A stretch of DNA of 64,000 nt. It comes from Noviherbaspirillum sp. Root189. Its GTDB lineage: Bacteria > Pseudomonadota > Gammaproteobacteria > Burkholderiales > Burkholderiaceae_D. A model generated the notes under the pieces. It searched no databases, had not been told where the DNA came from, and saw only the letters and a program-made list of their open reading frames with translations. Of the stretch, positions 24,102-33,133 are shown piece after piece (the first letter of the stretch is position 1; every line of letters begins with the position of its first letter). The stretch covers positions 1 to 64,000 of the forward strand of contig NZ_LMHZ01000008.1 of the NCBI RefSeq assembly GCF_001428545.1. Direction: 5' to 3'. Both the position numbers and the translations under genes were made by a program.

Positions 24102-25697
24102 ATGAGCACCACCGTAGTTGATCACGCCCACGATCACGCTCACGACCACGCGCACGACCATCCTCATGGCTGGCAGCGCTGGCTGTACGCAACCAACCAC
24201 AAGGACATCGGTAGTCTGTACCTGTGGTTCTCTTTCATCATGCTGCTGTCCGGCGGCGTGCTGGCACTGATGATCCGTGCCGAATTGTTCCAGCCGGGTC
24301 TGCAATTGGTACAACCGGAGTTCTTTAACCAGCTGACCACCATGCACGGTCTCGTGATGGTGTTCGGCGCGATCATGCCGGCGTTCGTCGGTTTCGCCAA
24401 CTGGATGATCCCGCTGCAAATCGGCGCATCCGACATGGCATTTGCCCGGATGAACAACTTCTCGTTCTGGCTGCTGCCGCCTGCTGCCATCCTGCTGGCT
24501 GCATCCTTCCTGGTTCCTGGCGGCGCTACCGCTGCGGGCTGGACGCTGTATGCCCCGCTGTCGACCCAGATGGGTATCGGCATGGACATGGGTATTTTCG
24601 CGATGCACATCATGGGTGCGTCGTCGATCATGGGTTCGATCAATATCATCGTCACCGTCCTGAACATGCGCGCTCCCGGCATGACGCTGATGAAGATGCC
24701 GATGTTCTGCTGGACCTGGCTGATTACTGCCTACCTGCTGATCGCTGTGATGCCCGTGCTGGCTGGCGCAATCACGATGACATTGACCGACCGTCACTTC
24801 GGCACCTCGTTTTTTAACGCTGCCGGCGGCGGTGATCCGGTAATGTATCAGCACATTTTCTGGTTCTTCGGTCACCCGGAGGTCTACATCATGATTCTGC
24901 CGGCGTTCGGCATTGTCTCGCAGATTATCCCGGCCTTTGCACGCAAGCAGCTGTTCGGTTACGCCTCCATGGTGTATGCAACCGCATCGATCGCGATCCT
25001 GTCGTTCATCGTCTGGGCGCACCATATGTTTGCCACCGGCATGCCGGTGACAGCGCAGCTGTTCTTCATGTACGCAACCATGCTGATCTCGGTTCCGACC
25101 GGCGTGAAAGTGTTCAACTGGATCGCCACCATGTGGAAAGGCTCGATGACTTTTGAAACCCCGATGCTGTTCTCGGTGGGCTTCATCTTCGTGTTCACCA
25201 TCGGGGGCTTTACCGGCCTGATTCTCGCGGTGACACCGATCGACATCCAGATGCAGGATACCTACTATGTGGTTGCGCACTTCCACTACGTTCTGGTTGC
25301 GGGATCGCTGTTCGCACTGTTTGCCGGTTTCTACTACTGGGGTCCGAAGTGGACAGGTTTCATGTACAACGAAACCCGCGGCAAGATTCACTTCTGGGGT
25401 TCGCTCATTACCTTCAACATCACTTTCTTCCCGATGCACTTCCTGGGACTGGCCGGCATGCCGCGTCGTTACGCCGACTACCCGGCGCAGTTCACGGACT
25501 TCAACATGATCGCGTCGATCGGCGCATTCGGCTTCGGCCTGATGCAGGCCTACTTCCTGCTGGCCGTCGTGCTGCCCTCGATCAAGGGTGGTGTCGCAGC
25601 GCCTGCCAAGCCATGGGATGGTGCGGAAGGCCTCGAGTGGACTGTCCCAAGCCCGGCACCGTTCCACACCTTTGAAACACCGCCGATCGTCAAGTAA
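24102..25697 (+). CDS. ctaD: Cytochrome c oxidase subunit I
   Basis: The 531-residue haem a/a3-CuB core subunit has about twelve membrane helices. Family motifs are HGLVMVFGAIMP, the CuB/haem helix FWFFGHPEVYIMILPAFG, an HHMFATG segment and VVAHFHYVLVAGS. The N terminus (residues 8-22) is an alternating His repeat (DHAHDHAHDHAHDHPH), which is not part of the catalytic core and is worth noting for possible copper binding. It is in the middle of the oxidase operon. Confidence 0.98.
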   Translation: MSTTVVDHAHDHAHDHAHDHPHGWQRWLYATNHKDIGSLYLWFSFIMLLSGGVLALMIRAELFQPGLQLVQPEFFNQLTTMHGLVMVFGAIMPAFVGFANWMIPLQIGASDMAFARMNNFSFWLLPPAAILLAASFLVPGGATAAGWTLYAPLSTQMGIGMDMGIFAMHIMGASSIMGSINIIVTVLNMRAPGMTLMKMPMFCWTWLITAYLLIAVMPVLAGAITMTLTDRHFGTSFFNAAGGGDPVMYQHIFWFFGHPEVYIMILPAFGIVSQIIPAFARKQLFGYASMVYATASIAILSFIVWAHHMFATGMPVTAQLFFMYATMLISVPTGVKVFNWIATMWKGSMTFETPMLFSVGFIFVFTIGGFTGLILAVTPIDIQMQDTYYVVAHFHYVLVAGSLFALFAGFYYWGPKWTGFMYNETRGKIHFWGSLITFNITFFPMHFLGLAGMPRRYADYPAQFTDFNMIASIGAFGFGLMQAYFLLAVVLPSIKGGVAAPAKPWDGAEGLEWTVPSPAPFHTFETPPIVK

Positions 25698-25740
25698 TCT
25701 AAGGTAAATGGGGTCGGCGAAAGCTGGCCCCAAATCCAAT

Positions 25741-25848
25741 ATGTCTGACCCAAAGAAACCGAATAACCTGAAGACCGCGCTGATCATTGCGTCGATCGCA
25801 CTGATGTTTTTTATCGGCTTCTTTATCAAACGGATCTGGCTGAGCTGA
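25741..25848 (+). CDS. Cytochrome oxidase small assembly protein
   Basis: This 35-residue ORF (MSDPKKPNNLKTALIIAS...) has a basic head, one membrane helix (about 13-28) and the tail FIKRIWLS. It sits between ctaD and ctaG, 1 base from the ctaG start, a position where betaproteobacteria encode a tiny oxidase assembly protein. It is too short for many gene finders. The assignment rests on position, length and the single-helix layout. Confidence 0.75.
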   Translation: MSDPKKPNNLKTALIIASIALMFFIGFFIKRIWLS

Positions 25849-25849
25849 A

Positions 25850-26419
25850 ATGGAACAACAAAATCCGACACCGGCAGGGCAGGAGCGGTCGCTGAACAAG
25901 CAGATGCTCAAGAAACTGCTGATTGTCGCAGTCCTGATGTTCGGTTTCGGGTATGGCCTGGTGCCAGTCTATAAACAGATATGCGAGTTGACCGGCATCA
26001 ATCTGTTGACGCCGAAAGATTCGATGGTTGGGGATATCAAGAATACCCAGGTCGACAAGAGCCGTACCATTACCGTCGAATTTGATGCCAATGCCCAAGG
26101 CCCGTGGCGTTTCCGCCCGACCGTTTCAAGCATGCAGGTGCATCCCGGCGAAATGGCGCAAGTAGTCTATGAAGTGGTCAATACGCAGTCCCGCAGCATG
26201 GACGCGCAGGCGATTCCAAGTTATGCACCGCAGCAGGCAACCGCCCACTTCAAAAAGATGGAATGTTTTTGTTTCAAGCAGCAGACGCTTGGACCAAACG
26301 AGGCCAGGCAGATGCCGGTCGTGTTCTACATTGATCCGGCATTGCCAAGGGATGTGAAGACAATCACCTTGTCTTACACGTTCTTTGAAATCGGCGGTCC
26401 CGGCAAGAAGGCAAGCTGA
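25850..26419 (+). CDS. ctaG: Cytochrome c oxidase assembly protein CtaG (Cox11)
   Basis: The 189-residue Cox11-type copper chaperone inserts CuB into subunit I. It has one membrane helix (about 22-40), a periplasmic immunoglobulin-like domain and the copper motif ECFCF (Cys139, Cys141) followed by LGPNE. The ATG at 25850 lies one base after the previous stop. Strong family agreement in length and motif. Confidence 0.96.
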   Translation: MEQQNPTPAGQERSLNKQMLKKLLIVAVLMFGFGYGLVPVYKQICELTGINLLTPKDSMVGDIKNTQVDKSRTITVEFDANAQGPWRFRPTVSSMQVHPGEMAQVVYEVVNTQSRSMDAQAIPSYAPQQATAHFKKMECFCFKQQTLGPNEARQMPVVFYIDPALPRDVKTITLSYTFFEIGGPGKKAS

Positions 26420-26421
26420 AG

Positions 26422-26637
26422 ATGGACGAGTCGAAGAAACCTGCGCAGCGCAAAGCATCCTTTGGCGCCACTGTAAAGGCGGTGTTCTGGTCGTTCTTCG
26501 GCGTTCGCAAGAAAAGTGATTACGAAAGCGATGCGCAGCACCTGAATCCGGTGCATGTGATCATCGCCGGGATCATCGGTGCCATTATTTTTATCACGAC
26601 GCTGTTGCTGATTGTGAAGAGCGTCGTTGCAAAGTGA
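26422..26637 (+). CDS. DUF2970 small membrane protein
   Basis: The 71-residue protein has a basic N terminus, a short FGATVKAVFWSFFGVRKKSDYESD segment typical of DUF2970, then one C-terminal membrane helix (about 46-66). The family occurs in betaproteobacterial oxidase clusters. Start codon is 2 bases after the ctaG stop. Function is unknown. Confidence 0.88.
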   Translation: MDESKKPAQRKASFGATVKAVFWSFFGVRKKSDYESDAQHLNPVHVIIAGIIGAIIFITTLLLIVKSVVAK

Positions 26638-26666
26638 TTATTTAAAATTTGTATTGGGAGATGGAA

Positions 26667-27527
26667 ATGGGTTCTCAACACGCTAAGACAGCGCCGTACT
26701 ACTTTGTGCCAGGCCCGTCCAAATGGCCGGTTCTGGCAGGTGCGTCCCTACTCTTGACGATGGCAGGCGCGTCCGCATGGGTAAACGGTTACGGCTGGGG
26801 GCCGGTCGCCAATATTCTCGGCATCCTGGCAACAATCGTGGTGCTGTTCAAATGGTTCGGCGAAGCCTTCGCGGAATCGGAAAGCGGCCTGTACGGCGAC
26901 CGCATCGACCTGTCGTTCCGCTGGAGCATGAGCTGGTTCATTTTCTCTGAAGTGATGTTCTTCGCGGGCTTCTTCGGCGCATTGTTCTATGCCCGCAGCG
27001 TTACCATGCCCTGGCTCGCTGATATCGACCACAAGGTGATCTGGCCTGACTTTACTGCACAATGGGGGAATACACCTGGTGGCACGATCGATCCCTTCAC
27101 CAAGATGGGCCCGTTCCCGATCCCGACCATCAACACGGCACTGTTGCTGGCATCCGGCGTGACCTTGACTATCTCTCACCATGCACTGCGGCTCGGTCAG
27201 CGTGGCAAGACCGCATTCTGGCTGGCGGCAACAATTCTTCTGGGTGCAGTTTTCATGGGCTTCCAGGTATATGAATACATGCACGCCTACAGCGAACTGA
27301 ACCTGAAGCTGACTTCCGGCATCTACGGCTCGACCTTTTTCATGCTGACCGGCTTCCACGGGTTCCACGTGACCCTCGGCGCCATCATGCTGGCTGTTGT
27401 CCTGTATCGCCTGATGAAGGGACACTTCACTCCTGAAAATCACTTCGGCTTCGAAGGCGCTGCCTGGTACTGGCACTTCGTCGACGTTGTCTGGCTCGGC
27501 CTCTACGTTGTGGTCTACTGGTTGTAA
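26667..27527 (+). CDS. ctaE: Cytochrome c oxidase subunit III
   Basis: The 286-residue subunit has about seven membrane helices, with the family elements SRWSMSWFIFSEVMFF-like (WFIFSEVMFFAGFFGA), a GFHGFHVTLGAIML helix and the WHFVDVVWLGLY C terminus. The start at 26667 is chosen because GGGAG lies six bases upstream; two other ATGs or a TTG precede it. The operon segment ends here at a strong terminator. Confidence 0.96.
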   Translation: MGSQHAKTAPYYFVPGPSKWPVLAGASLLLTMAGASAWVNGYGWGPVANILGILATIVVLFKWFGEAFAESESGLYGDRIDLSFRWSMSWFIFSEVMFFAGFFGALFYARSVTMPWLADIDHKVIWPDFTAQWGNTPGGTIDPFTKMGPFPIPTINTALLLASGVTLTISHHALRLGQRGKTAFWLAATILLGAVFMGFQVYEYMHAYSELNLKLTSGIYGSTFFMLTGFHGFHVTLGAIMLAVVLYRLMKGHFTPENHFGFEGAAWYWHFVDVVWLGLYVVVYWL

Positions 27528-27544
27528 GCTTCAGGCCGCGAATA

Positions 27545-27572
27545 AAAAGCCGCACTTCGGTGCGGCTTTTTT
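27545..27572 (+). terminator. Strong rho-independent terminator after ctaE
   Basis: AAAAGCCGCAC (27545-27555), a UUCG-type tetraloop (TTCG, 27556-27559) and GTGCGGCTTTT (27560-27570), followed by further T. The tetraloop gives a very stable hairpin. It also sits at the convergent end of the minus-strand small gene. Confidence 0.9.
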
Positions 27573-27672
27573 ACTGGACAGGCGAGCTATGCAATTTATC
27601 AACGGCGGGGGATATCGCTGCGACTTCAATAGTCGGAGTCACGTGGCACCCTATCAGAACGACTTGCTGCGG

Positions 27673-27873
27673 CTAACGAATCCCGGTCGGTTGTATCCAG
27701 CCCTGGCTATGCGCGATCAGGATCAGGATGAACAGCGTGATGGAAAAACCGACGCGAAACGCGAGCGCTTTCACGGTCCGGTTGCTTTTTCCCTTGTCGC
27801 GCATCAGGAAAATCAGGGCTGAGCCCAGACTTGCAAGAATGAGGATAAAGGCAATGGCGACAACTGTTTTCAT
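27673..27873 (-). CDS. Twin-helix membrane protein of the DUF2909 type
   Basis: The 66-residue protein has two membrane helices (about 2-20 and 43-58) flanking a basic loop (MRDKGKSNRTVKALAFRVG). This size and twin-helix layout match the DUF2909 proteins encoded inverted beside SURF1 in betaproteobacteria. The start at 27873 is chosen over a start 29 codons upstream that adds unrelated residues. It is inverted within the oxidase cluster. Confidence 0.82.
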   Translation of the reverse strand: MKTVVAIAFILILASLGSALIFLMRDKGKSNRTVKALAFRVGFSITLFILILIAHSQGWIQPTGIR

Positions 27874-27953
27874 GATTGGTACGGTAGGGTGACACCAGCC
27901 TGTCGACATCGACTTCCAATGGTACATGGCCAGCTGATTAAAGAGACATTGTA

Positions 27954-28667
27954 ATGCCATTCAAATTCCGCTTTCGGTGGATCCCTTTCATTGCCGCACT
28001 GATCGTCGCAGCAGTAGGCATTACATTGGGGAACTGGCAGACGCGACGTGCGCAGGAAAAGCAGGAGATCGAAGCTAAGCTGGGTGTACGACAACATGCG
28101 CCCGCCCTGGTGCTCGAAGGACGCGGCGATGTGCCTGCCGATATCGAATATCGTCGCGTCGCCGTCCGTGGCGAATTCGTTCCGGGCTGGACCTTCTATC
28201 TCGATAATCGGCCCTACAACGGCGTCCCCGGCTTTTATGTACTCACTCCATTGAAAATTGCGGGGTCTGACATGCATGTACTGGTGTCGCGCGGCTGGCT
28301 CAAGCGCGACGTTGCCGATCGCACCAGGATTCCACCGATCGCGACGCCCAAGGGAACCATAGAAATTTCCGGCATTGTCCGTAATAGTAGCAGCCGTCTG
28401 CTACAACTCGGCGAAGCTCCTCCCCTGCAGCCGAATGCCATCGTCCAGAACGCCGAGGCGCAGGATGTGGGGCGTGCGGCCGGATTGCCAATCCACCCGT
28501 TCGTGATAGAACAATTGACCGATGTGCATGATGGGCTGGTAAGAGATTGGCCGCGGCCATCCACGGGTGAAGATCGGCATCGTGGTTATGCTTTTCAGTG
28601 GTATGCGCTCGCAGCAACAGCGCTGATTTTTTTTGTCGTGACAGGATTTCGACGTGGAACAAACTAA
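27954..28667 (+). CDS. SURF1 family oxidase assembly protein
   Basis: The 237-residue protein has an N-terminal helix (about 7-25), LGNWQTRRAQEK (family-typical GxWQxxRxxxK), a GVPGFYVLTPL segment, then VSRGWL and a C-terminal helix with the H-x-GYAFQWYALA motif. SURF1 assists haem a insertion into subunit I. It starts the second oxidase segment and overlaps the next gene by 14 bases. Confidence 0.94.
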   Translation: MPFKFRFRWIPFIAALIVAAVGITLGNWQTRRAQEKQEIEAKLGVRQHAPALVLEGRGDVPADIEYRRVAVRGEFVPGWTFYLDNRPYNGVPGFYVLTPLKIAGSDMHVLVSRGWLKRDVADRTRIPPIATPKGTIEISGIVRNSSSRLLQLGEAPPLQPNAIVQNAEAQDVGRAAGLPIHPFVIEQLTDVHDGLVRDWPRPSTGEDRHRGYAFQWYALAATALIFFVVTGFRRGTN

Positions 28668-29244
28668 ACAAAAGACAAGCGGCCGATGGAAAATGCTCGC
28701 CGTGCTGGCGGTCTGCGCCTCGCCGCTCATCATTTCTTACCTGACGTATTACGTCATCAAACCAGAGGGCCGCACAAACTATGGCGACCTGATCGATCCG
28801 CGTGCCTACCCTATTCCTAAGCTGGATGCCACTTCGCTGGACCAAAAACCGGCATCACTGGATGATTTCCGGGGCAAATGGGTGATGATGCAGATTGGCA
28901 ACGCCGATTGCGCCGACGCCTGTCGCAAACGCCTGCATGACATGCGCCAGTTGCGCCTTGCGCAGGGCAAGGAAATGGAAAGGATAGAGCGAGTCTGGCT
29001 CATCACCGATGACAAGCCTCTGGAAACCATGCTCATGCGCGAGTTTGACGGCACGCGCATGCTACGGGTGAAGCCGGAAGCGCTTACTAAATGGCTGCCC
29101 GTTGATAATGGAACGACCCCGGCGGACCATATCTACATGATAGATCCCTTGGGCAATCTGATGATGCGCTTCCCCAAGGACGCCGATCCCAACAAAATCA
29201 AGAAAGACCTTGCCAAACTGCTCAAGGCCTCGCGCATTGGATAA
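28654..29244 (+). CDS. Membrane-anchored SCO-like thioredoxin-fold protein
   Basis: The 196-residue protein has an N-terminal helix (about 13-33) and a thioredoxin-like domain. It retains C-x3-C (Cys86, Cys90 in NADCADACRK) and a DH ahead of the final strand (ADHIYMIDPLG, His159), the copper-ligand layout of SCO proteins. The classical TQCPDVCP sequence is replaced, and the protein is clearly different from the SCO at the cluster's end. The start is a GTG at 28654, inside surf1. It is likely an oxidase assembly factor; copper or thiol chemistry is inferred. Confidence 0.8.
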   Translation: MEQTKQKTSGRWKMLAVLAVCASPLIISYLTYYVIKPEGRTNYGDLIDPRAYPIPKLDATSLDQKPASLDDFRGKWVMMQIGNADCADACRKRLHDMRQLRLAQGKEMERIERVWLITDDKPLETMLMREFDGTRMLRVKPEALTKWLPVDNGTTPADHIYMIDPLGNLMMRFPKDADPNKIKKDLAKLLKASRIG

Positions 29245-29253
29245 GGGCGAACC

Positions 29254-30366
29254 ATGCTGATACAACTCGCGGTCATTGCCCTGCTTGTTGCGCTCTTGCC
29301 GCTGACCATCGTCTGGGTTTCCAGCGACCAGAACAAGTATCGCAAGCTGGTGTGGATTGCTGTATTCCTGACTTTCGACCTAATCATGTTCGGCGCTTTT
29401 ACGCGCCTGACCGACTCCGGCCTCGGCTGTCCGGACTGGCCAGGCTGTTACGGCCACGCCAATCCATTGCAGGCGCATGAACACATCAGTGCTGCGGAAG
29501 CGGCCATGCCCACCGGCCCGGTCACCGTCATCAAGGCATGGATTGAAATGATCCATCGTTATCTGGCCATGACCGTCGGCGTCCTGATCATTGCCATCAT
29601 GGCCATTGCGTGGCGCGGGTGGATCAAATCCCGACGCACCGATCCAAAGTTTTCGCCGTGGTTACCCAGCCTGCTGTTCGGATTCGTCTGCCTTCAGGGT
29701 GCCTTTGGGGCGTGGACAGTTACGTTAAAACTGCAACCGGTCATTGTCACGATCCACTTGCTGCTTGGGTTGTTTCTTTTGTTATTGCTCGTGTGGCTTG
29801 GTGCGCGTGAAAACAATCACGCTCCGGTCGCCGCCAGTGCAGGTTCATTGCAATGGCCTGCCGCGTTGGCGATGGGCATCCTGTTTATTCAAATTGCCCT
29901 GGGGGGGTGGGTGAGCACCAATTATGCCGCGCTTGCCTGTACCGACTTCCCCTTGTGCCACGGCCGTGTCGTACCCAACATGGACTTTGAACATGGTTTT
30001 ACGCTGTGGCGCCATCTTGGCAAGACCGCAGACGGCGACTACCTGCCATTTGAGGCACTGACCGCCATTCACTGGGTGCACCGCAATTTTGCCATCGTCG
30101 TCGCAGGTTTTATTGCCTGGGTGGCATATAAGGCCATGCGCGTCGACGGTCTCAAGACTGATGGGCGCCGGCTACTCATTGCCGTCGTCGTGCAGTTCCT
30201 GATTGGTGTTTCCACCGTGTTTCTGAAATGGCCGTTAGCACTTGCCGTCTTGCACAATGGCGGTGCGGCGGTCCTTGTGCTGCTGCTGACCATGCTAAAC
30301 TATCGAGTTAGAATTCCCGCGCAAACCGCAGCTGACAGCACTGTAACCCGGCTATCTGCCGCATGA
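29254..30366 (+). CDS. ctaA: Haem A synthase (COX15/CtaA)
   Basis: This 370-residue membrane enzyme oxidises the C8 methyl group of haem O to give haem A. About eight helices are seen. Conserved elements are [21 protein letters not shown] near the first loop, EMIHRYLA (haem-binding His), and the second-half HWVHRNFA. It lies 9 bases after the SCO-like gene. Confidence 0.96.
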   Translation: MLIQLAVIALLVALLPLTIVWVSSDQNKYRKLVWIAVFLTFDLIMFGAFTRLTDSGLGCPDWPGCYGHANPLQAHEHISAAEAAMPTGPVTVIKAWIEMIHRYLAMTVGVLIIAIMAIAWRGWIKSRRTDPKFSPWLPSLLFGFVCLQGAFGAWTVTLKLQPVIVTIHLLLGLFLLLLLVWLGARENNHAPVAASAGSLQWPAALAMGILFIQIALGGWVSTNYAALACTDFPLCHGRVVPNMDFEHGFTLWRHLGKTADGDYLPFEALTAIHWVHRNFAIVVAGFIAWVAYKAMRVDGLKTDGRRLLIAVVVQFLIGVSTVFLKWPLALAVLHNGGAAVLVLLLTMLNYRVRIPAQTAADSTVTRLSAA

Positions 30367-30373
30367 GATCCAA

Positions 30374-31258
30374 GTGACTACCCTGACCGCACATCCCAAC
30401 CGCATCGCTCAGTATTGGGCTCTCACCAAGCCGCGTGTGACCCAGCTGGCCGTGTTCTGTGCCGTGATCGGCATGTTCCTGGCATCGCCTGATCTGCCAA
30501 GCTGGAAAATTGTGGTTGCCGCAACGATCGGTATCTGGCTGCTGGCCGGTGCCGCCTTCGCGATCAACTGCCTGGTCGAGCGCGAGATCGATTCACGGAT
30601 GGCGCGCACCGCCCGCCGCCCGATGGCGCGCGGTGAAATCACTGTCACACAGACACTGATGTTCTCCGGCATCATCGGCGGTGCCGGTATGTGGGTTCTG
30701 TTTAATTTTGTGAACCCATTAACGATGTGGCTGACGTTCGCGACCTTTGTCGGGTATGCGGTCATCTATACCATGCTGCTGAAGCCGGCGACCCCGCAAA
30801 ACATCGTCATCGGTGGTCTATCTGGCGCCATGCCGCCCGCGCTGGGCTGGGCAGCCGTCGCCAATGATTTGCCGATGCAGGCATGGATACTCGTACTGAT
30901 CATTTTTGTGTGGACACCGCCCCACTTCTGGGCACTCGCCCTGTACCGCCGTGACGACTATGCCAAGTCCGGCCTGCCGATGCTGCCGGTCACCCACGGC
31001 CTGAAATTCACCCAGTTCCATATCTGGCTGTACACGATTGCGCTGGTTGCCACTACCATGTTGCCGTTTGCGGTACAGATGAGCGGCCTGATTTACCTGG
31101 CCAGTGCGGCGGTGCTCGGCGCCGTCTTCCTCTGGTATGCCTGGCAGGTCTATCGTCATTACACCGACCTGATCGCCCGCAAGACTTTTGCCTATTCAAT
31201 CATCTACCTGTCATTGCTGTTCATCGCCTTGCTGGTCGATCACTACTTCAAGTTCTGA
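30374..31258 (+). CDS. ctaB: Protohaem IX farnesyltransferase
   Basis: The 294-residue UbiA-family prenyltransferase makes haem O from haem B and farnesyl diphosphate. The Asp-rich sites are [21 protein letters not shown] (about 67-87) and [19 protein letters not shown]. About eight helices fit the family. The start is a GTG at 30374; the gene precedes SCO by 3 bases. Confidence 0.97.
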   Translation: MTTLTAHPNRIAQYWALTKPRVTQLAVFCAVIGMFLASPDLPSWKIVVAATIGIWLLAGAAFAINCLVEREIDSRMARTARRPMARGEITVTQTLMFSGIIGGAGMWVLFNFVNPLTMWLTFATFVGYAVIYTMLLKPATPQNIVIGGLSGAMPPALGWAAVANDLPMQAWILVLIIFVWTPPHFWALALYRRDDYAKSGLPMLPVTHGLKFTQFHIWLYTIALVATTMLPFAVQMSGLIYLASAAVLGAVFLWYAWQVYRHYTDLIARKTFAYSIIYLSLLFIALLVDHYFKF

Positions 31259-31261
31259 AGC

Positions 31262-31888
31262 ATGCCATCCTTTTTTCGACGCCGTTTCGCGCCTTTCCTG
31301 CTGCTCGCTGCAGCGCTAATGCTCTCAGCCTGCGACAAACAGGGTGAGGGGGGGCAACTGCTGTCGTCCTCCGCATCCACTTTCAAGAATACCGACGTCA
31401 CCGGACTGGATTACGCGAAGGATTTCGCGATGCCGGATCATAACGGGACGATGCGTACGCTGGCCGATTTCAAAGGCAAGGCGGTGGTCGTGTTTTTCGG
31501 TTATACCCAGTGCCCCGATGTTTGTCCAAGCACCATGGCGGAAATGGCAAGCGTGATGCAGCAACTCGGACCGCAGGCGGACAAAGTGCAGGTGTTGTTC
31601 GTTACCGTCGATCCTGAGCGCGATACGCCTGCGTTACTGTCCAAATATGTTCCTTCATTTGATACACGCTTCCTTGGACTGGTTGGCGACAAAGCGCAGA
31701 CCGAAAAGATTGCCAAGGACTTCAAGGTGTTTTACCAGAAGGTGCCGGGCAAGGAGCCAGGCAGCTACACGATGGACCACGCGGCGGGCAGCTACGTGTT
31801 CGACCCGCAAGGCCGCATTCGCCTCTTCGTAAGACATGGGCAGGGCGCCGAACCCATCGTGCATGACCTGAAACTGCTGCTGTCATAA
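31262..31888 (+). CDS. SCO1/SenC copper chaperone lipoprotein
   Basis: The 208-residue protein has a lipobox LSAC (Cys24), so it is membrane-tethered. The thioredoxin-fold domain has YTQCPDVCPS (Cys84, Cys88) and a distal MDHAAG His173, the standard copper ligands for delivering CuA copper to CoxB. It is the last gene of the oxidase segment before a bidirectional terminator. Confidence 0.95.
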   Translation: MPSFFRRRFAPFLLLAAALMLSACDKQGEGGQLLSSSASTFKNTDVTGLDYAKDFAMPDHNGTMRTLADFKGKAVVVFFGYTQCPDVCPSTMAEMASVMQQLGPQADKVQVLFVTVDPERDTPALLSKYVPSFDTRFLGLVGDKAQTEKIAKDFKVFYQKVPGKEPGSYTMDHAAGSYVFDPQGRIRLFVRHGQGAEPIVHDLKLLLS

Positions 31889-31926
31889 AGCCTCGCCACA
31901 CGGCGCAGGCAACGACCGAAGAGATG

Positions 31927-31954
31927 AAAAAGGCGCTCCGTGGAGCGCCTTTTT
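31927..31954. terminator. Bidirectional terminator between SCO and rpoH
   Basis: AAAAAGGCGCTCC (31927-31939) pairs perfectly with GGAGCGCCTTTTT (31942-31954), a 2-nt turn between them. A-run and T-run on opposite sides serve both strands. It ends the oxidase operon (plus) and rpoH (minus). Confidence 0.92.
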
Positions 31955-31991
31955 ATTGCCGGTCGATCACCCGCGCGATACCGGTCAGGCA

Positions 31992-32888
31992 TCAGGCATA
32001 AGCTGCCAGCGCACCTTTCATTTTCTTCAAGGCTGCGCTCTCGATCTGGCGGATTCGTTCGGCAGATACACCGAATTCGTCAGCCAGTTCATGCAGTGTC
32101 GCGCCAGAACCGTCGTCATTGGCCAGCCAGCGCGCTTCGACGATGCGGCGTGAGCGCGGATCGAGCTTGCCGAGTGCCGTTTCCAGACCTTCGGACTGCA
32201 GACGGTCATACTGACGCGCCTCCAGTGTTTTTGTCGGCTCGCTTGCCTCGGACGACAGATAAGCGATCGGTGCAAACTTGTCGTCTTCATCATCGCTTGG
32301 CGCATCAAGGGCAATATCGTGACCGGACATACGGGTTTCCATCTCAATGACTTCCTCCCGTTTGACGTTCAGCGACCTGGCCAGATCGTCGACCTGTGCC
32401 GGCGTCATCGCATCAAGTCCTTCCTTGTGGCTGCGCAGGTTGAAGAACAGCTTGCGTTGAGCCTTCGTCGTGGCTACTTTGACGAGACGCCAGTTTTTCA
32501 GGATGTACTCATGCATTTCAGCCTTGATCCAGTGCATCGCGTACGACACCAGACGAACTCCCTGGTCCGGATCGAAGCGTTTGACCGCCTTCATCAAGCC
32601 AATATTACCTTCCTGGATCAGGTCGGCATGCGGCAAGCCGTATCCGAGATAACCGCGTGCAATGGAAACGACCAGTCGCAGGTGCGACATCACCAGCTTT
32701 TGCGCTGCGCCCAAATCGTTCTTCTCACGGAACTCACGCGCAAGCGACGTCTCTTCCTCATGCGTGAGCATGGGGATACGGTTCACAGCCGAAATATACG
32801 CTTCAATATTGCCGAGGTTTCCAGAGAAACCCAGCGCCAAAGCATTCTTCGCGGATGGAACCAATGCGGACTGTGCAGATGCGTTCAT
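31992..32888 (-). CDS. rpoH: RNA polymerase heat-shock sigma factor
   Basis: Sigma-32 (298 residues) directs transcription of heat-shock genes. Region 2 (LRLVVSIARGYLGYGLPHADLIQEGNIGLMKAVKRFDP) and the RpoH-box segment QRKLFFNLR are clear, as is the region 4 helix-turn-helix (LHELADEFGVSAERIRQIE). The start at 32888 has AAGGAG six bases upstream. The gene's own promoter region contains a CIRCE operator, so it may be under HrcA control as well as usual sigma-32 post-transcriptional control. Confidence 0.97.
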   Translation of the reverse strand: MNASAQSALVPSAKNALALGFSGNLGNIEAYISAVNRIPMLTHEEETSLAREFREKNDLGAAQKLVMSHLRLVVSIARGYLGYGLPHADLIQEGNIGLMKAVKRFDPDQGVRLVSYAMHWIKAEMHEYILKNWRLVKVATTKAQRKLFFNLRSHKEGLDAMTPAQVDDLARSLNVKREEVIEMETRMSGHDIALDAPSDDEDDKFAPIAYLSSEASEPTKTLEARQYDRLQSEGLETALGKLDPRSRRIVEARWLANDDGSGATLHELADEFGVSAERIRQIESAALKKMKGALAAYA

Positions 32889-32952
32889 TGTTTCTCCTTG
32901 CTTCACGAGCTTCAATCACCGTCAAATGCCAGTGATCCGCTCCTTGTTGAAC

Positions 32953-32958
32953 ATTATA
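32953..32958 (-). promoter_or_regulatory. Candidate -10 hexamer for rpoH
   Basis: TATAAT on the minus strand, immediately downstream of the CIRCE element. With a start near 32946 the leader would be about 58 bases. No good -35 is seen at 17 bases; the CIRCE occupies that spacer. Confidence 0.6.
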
Positions 32959-32985
32959 TTAGCACTCCCCGCAATAGAGTGCTAA
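32959..32985. promoter_or_regulatory. CIRCE operator (HrcA site) upstream of rpoH
   Basis: TTAGCACTC (32959-32967), nine spacer bases, and GAGTGCTAA (32977-32985) match the CIRCE consensus exactly on both arms. HrcA, the repressor, binds this site in many bacteria. Its position between -35 and -10 would block RNA polymerase. hrcA is not in the window. Confidence 0.93.
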
Positions 32986-33133
32986 TCACCGATTTCAACG
33001 ATGTTCATAGGGTAGACCTATTGCAGTTCCGTAACGATTGGTCAGGGAGACTTTAGGCCACGTCAGGCGCAGTAAGTTGCGAGGGCTCAAAGAAAAAGCG
33101 GGAAATTGCCTAAAAGTTTTAATTCGCCAAGAC

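Noticed and set aside
23169-25871. A 900-codon open frame on the minus strand across coxB and ctaD
   Set aside because: It is the antisense of the oxidase genes, His/Arg/Gln/Asp-rich, with no recognisable motif. The plus strand holds clear CoxB and CtaD.
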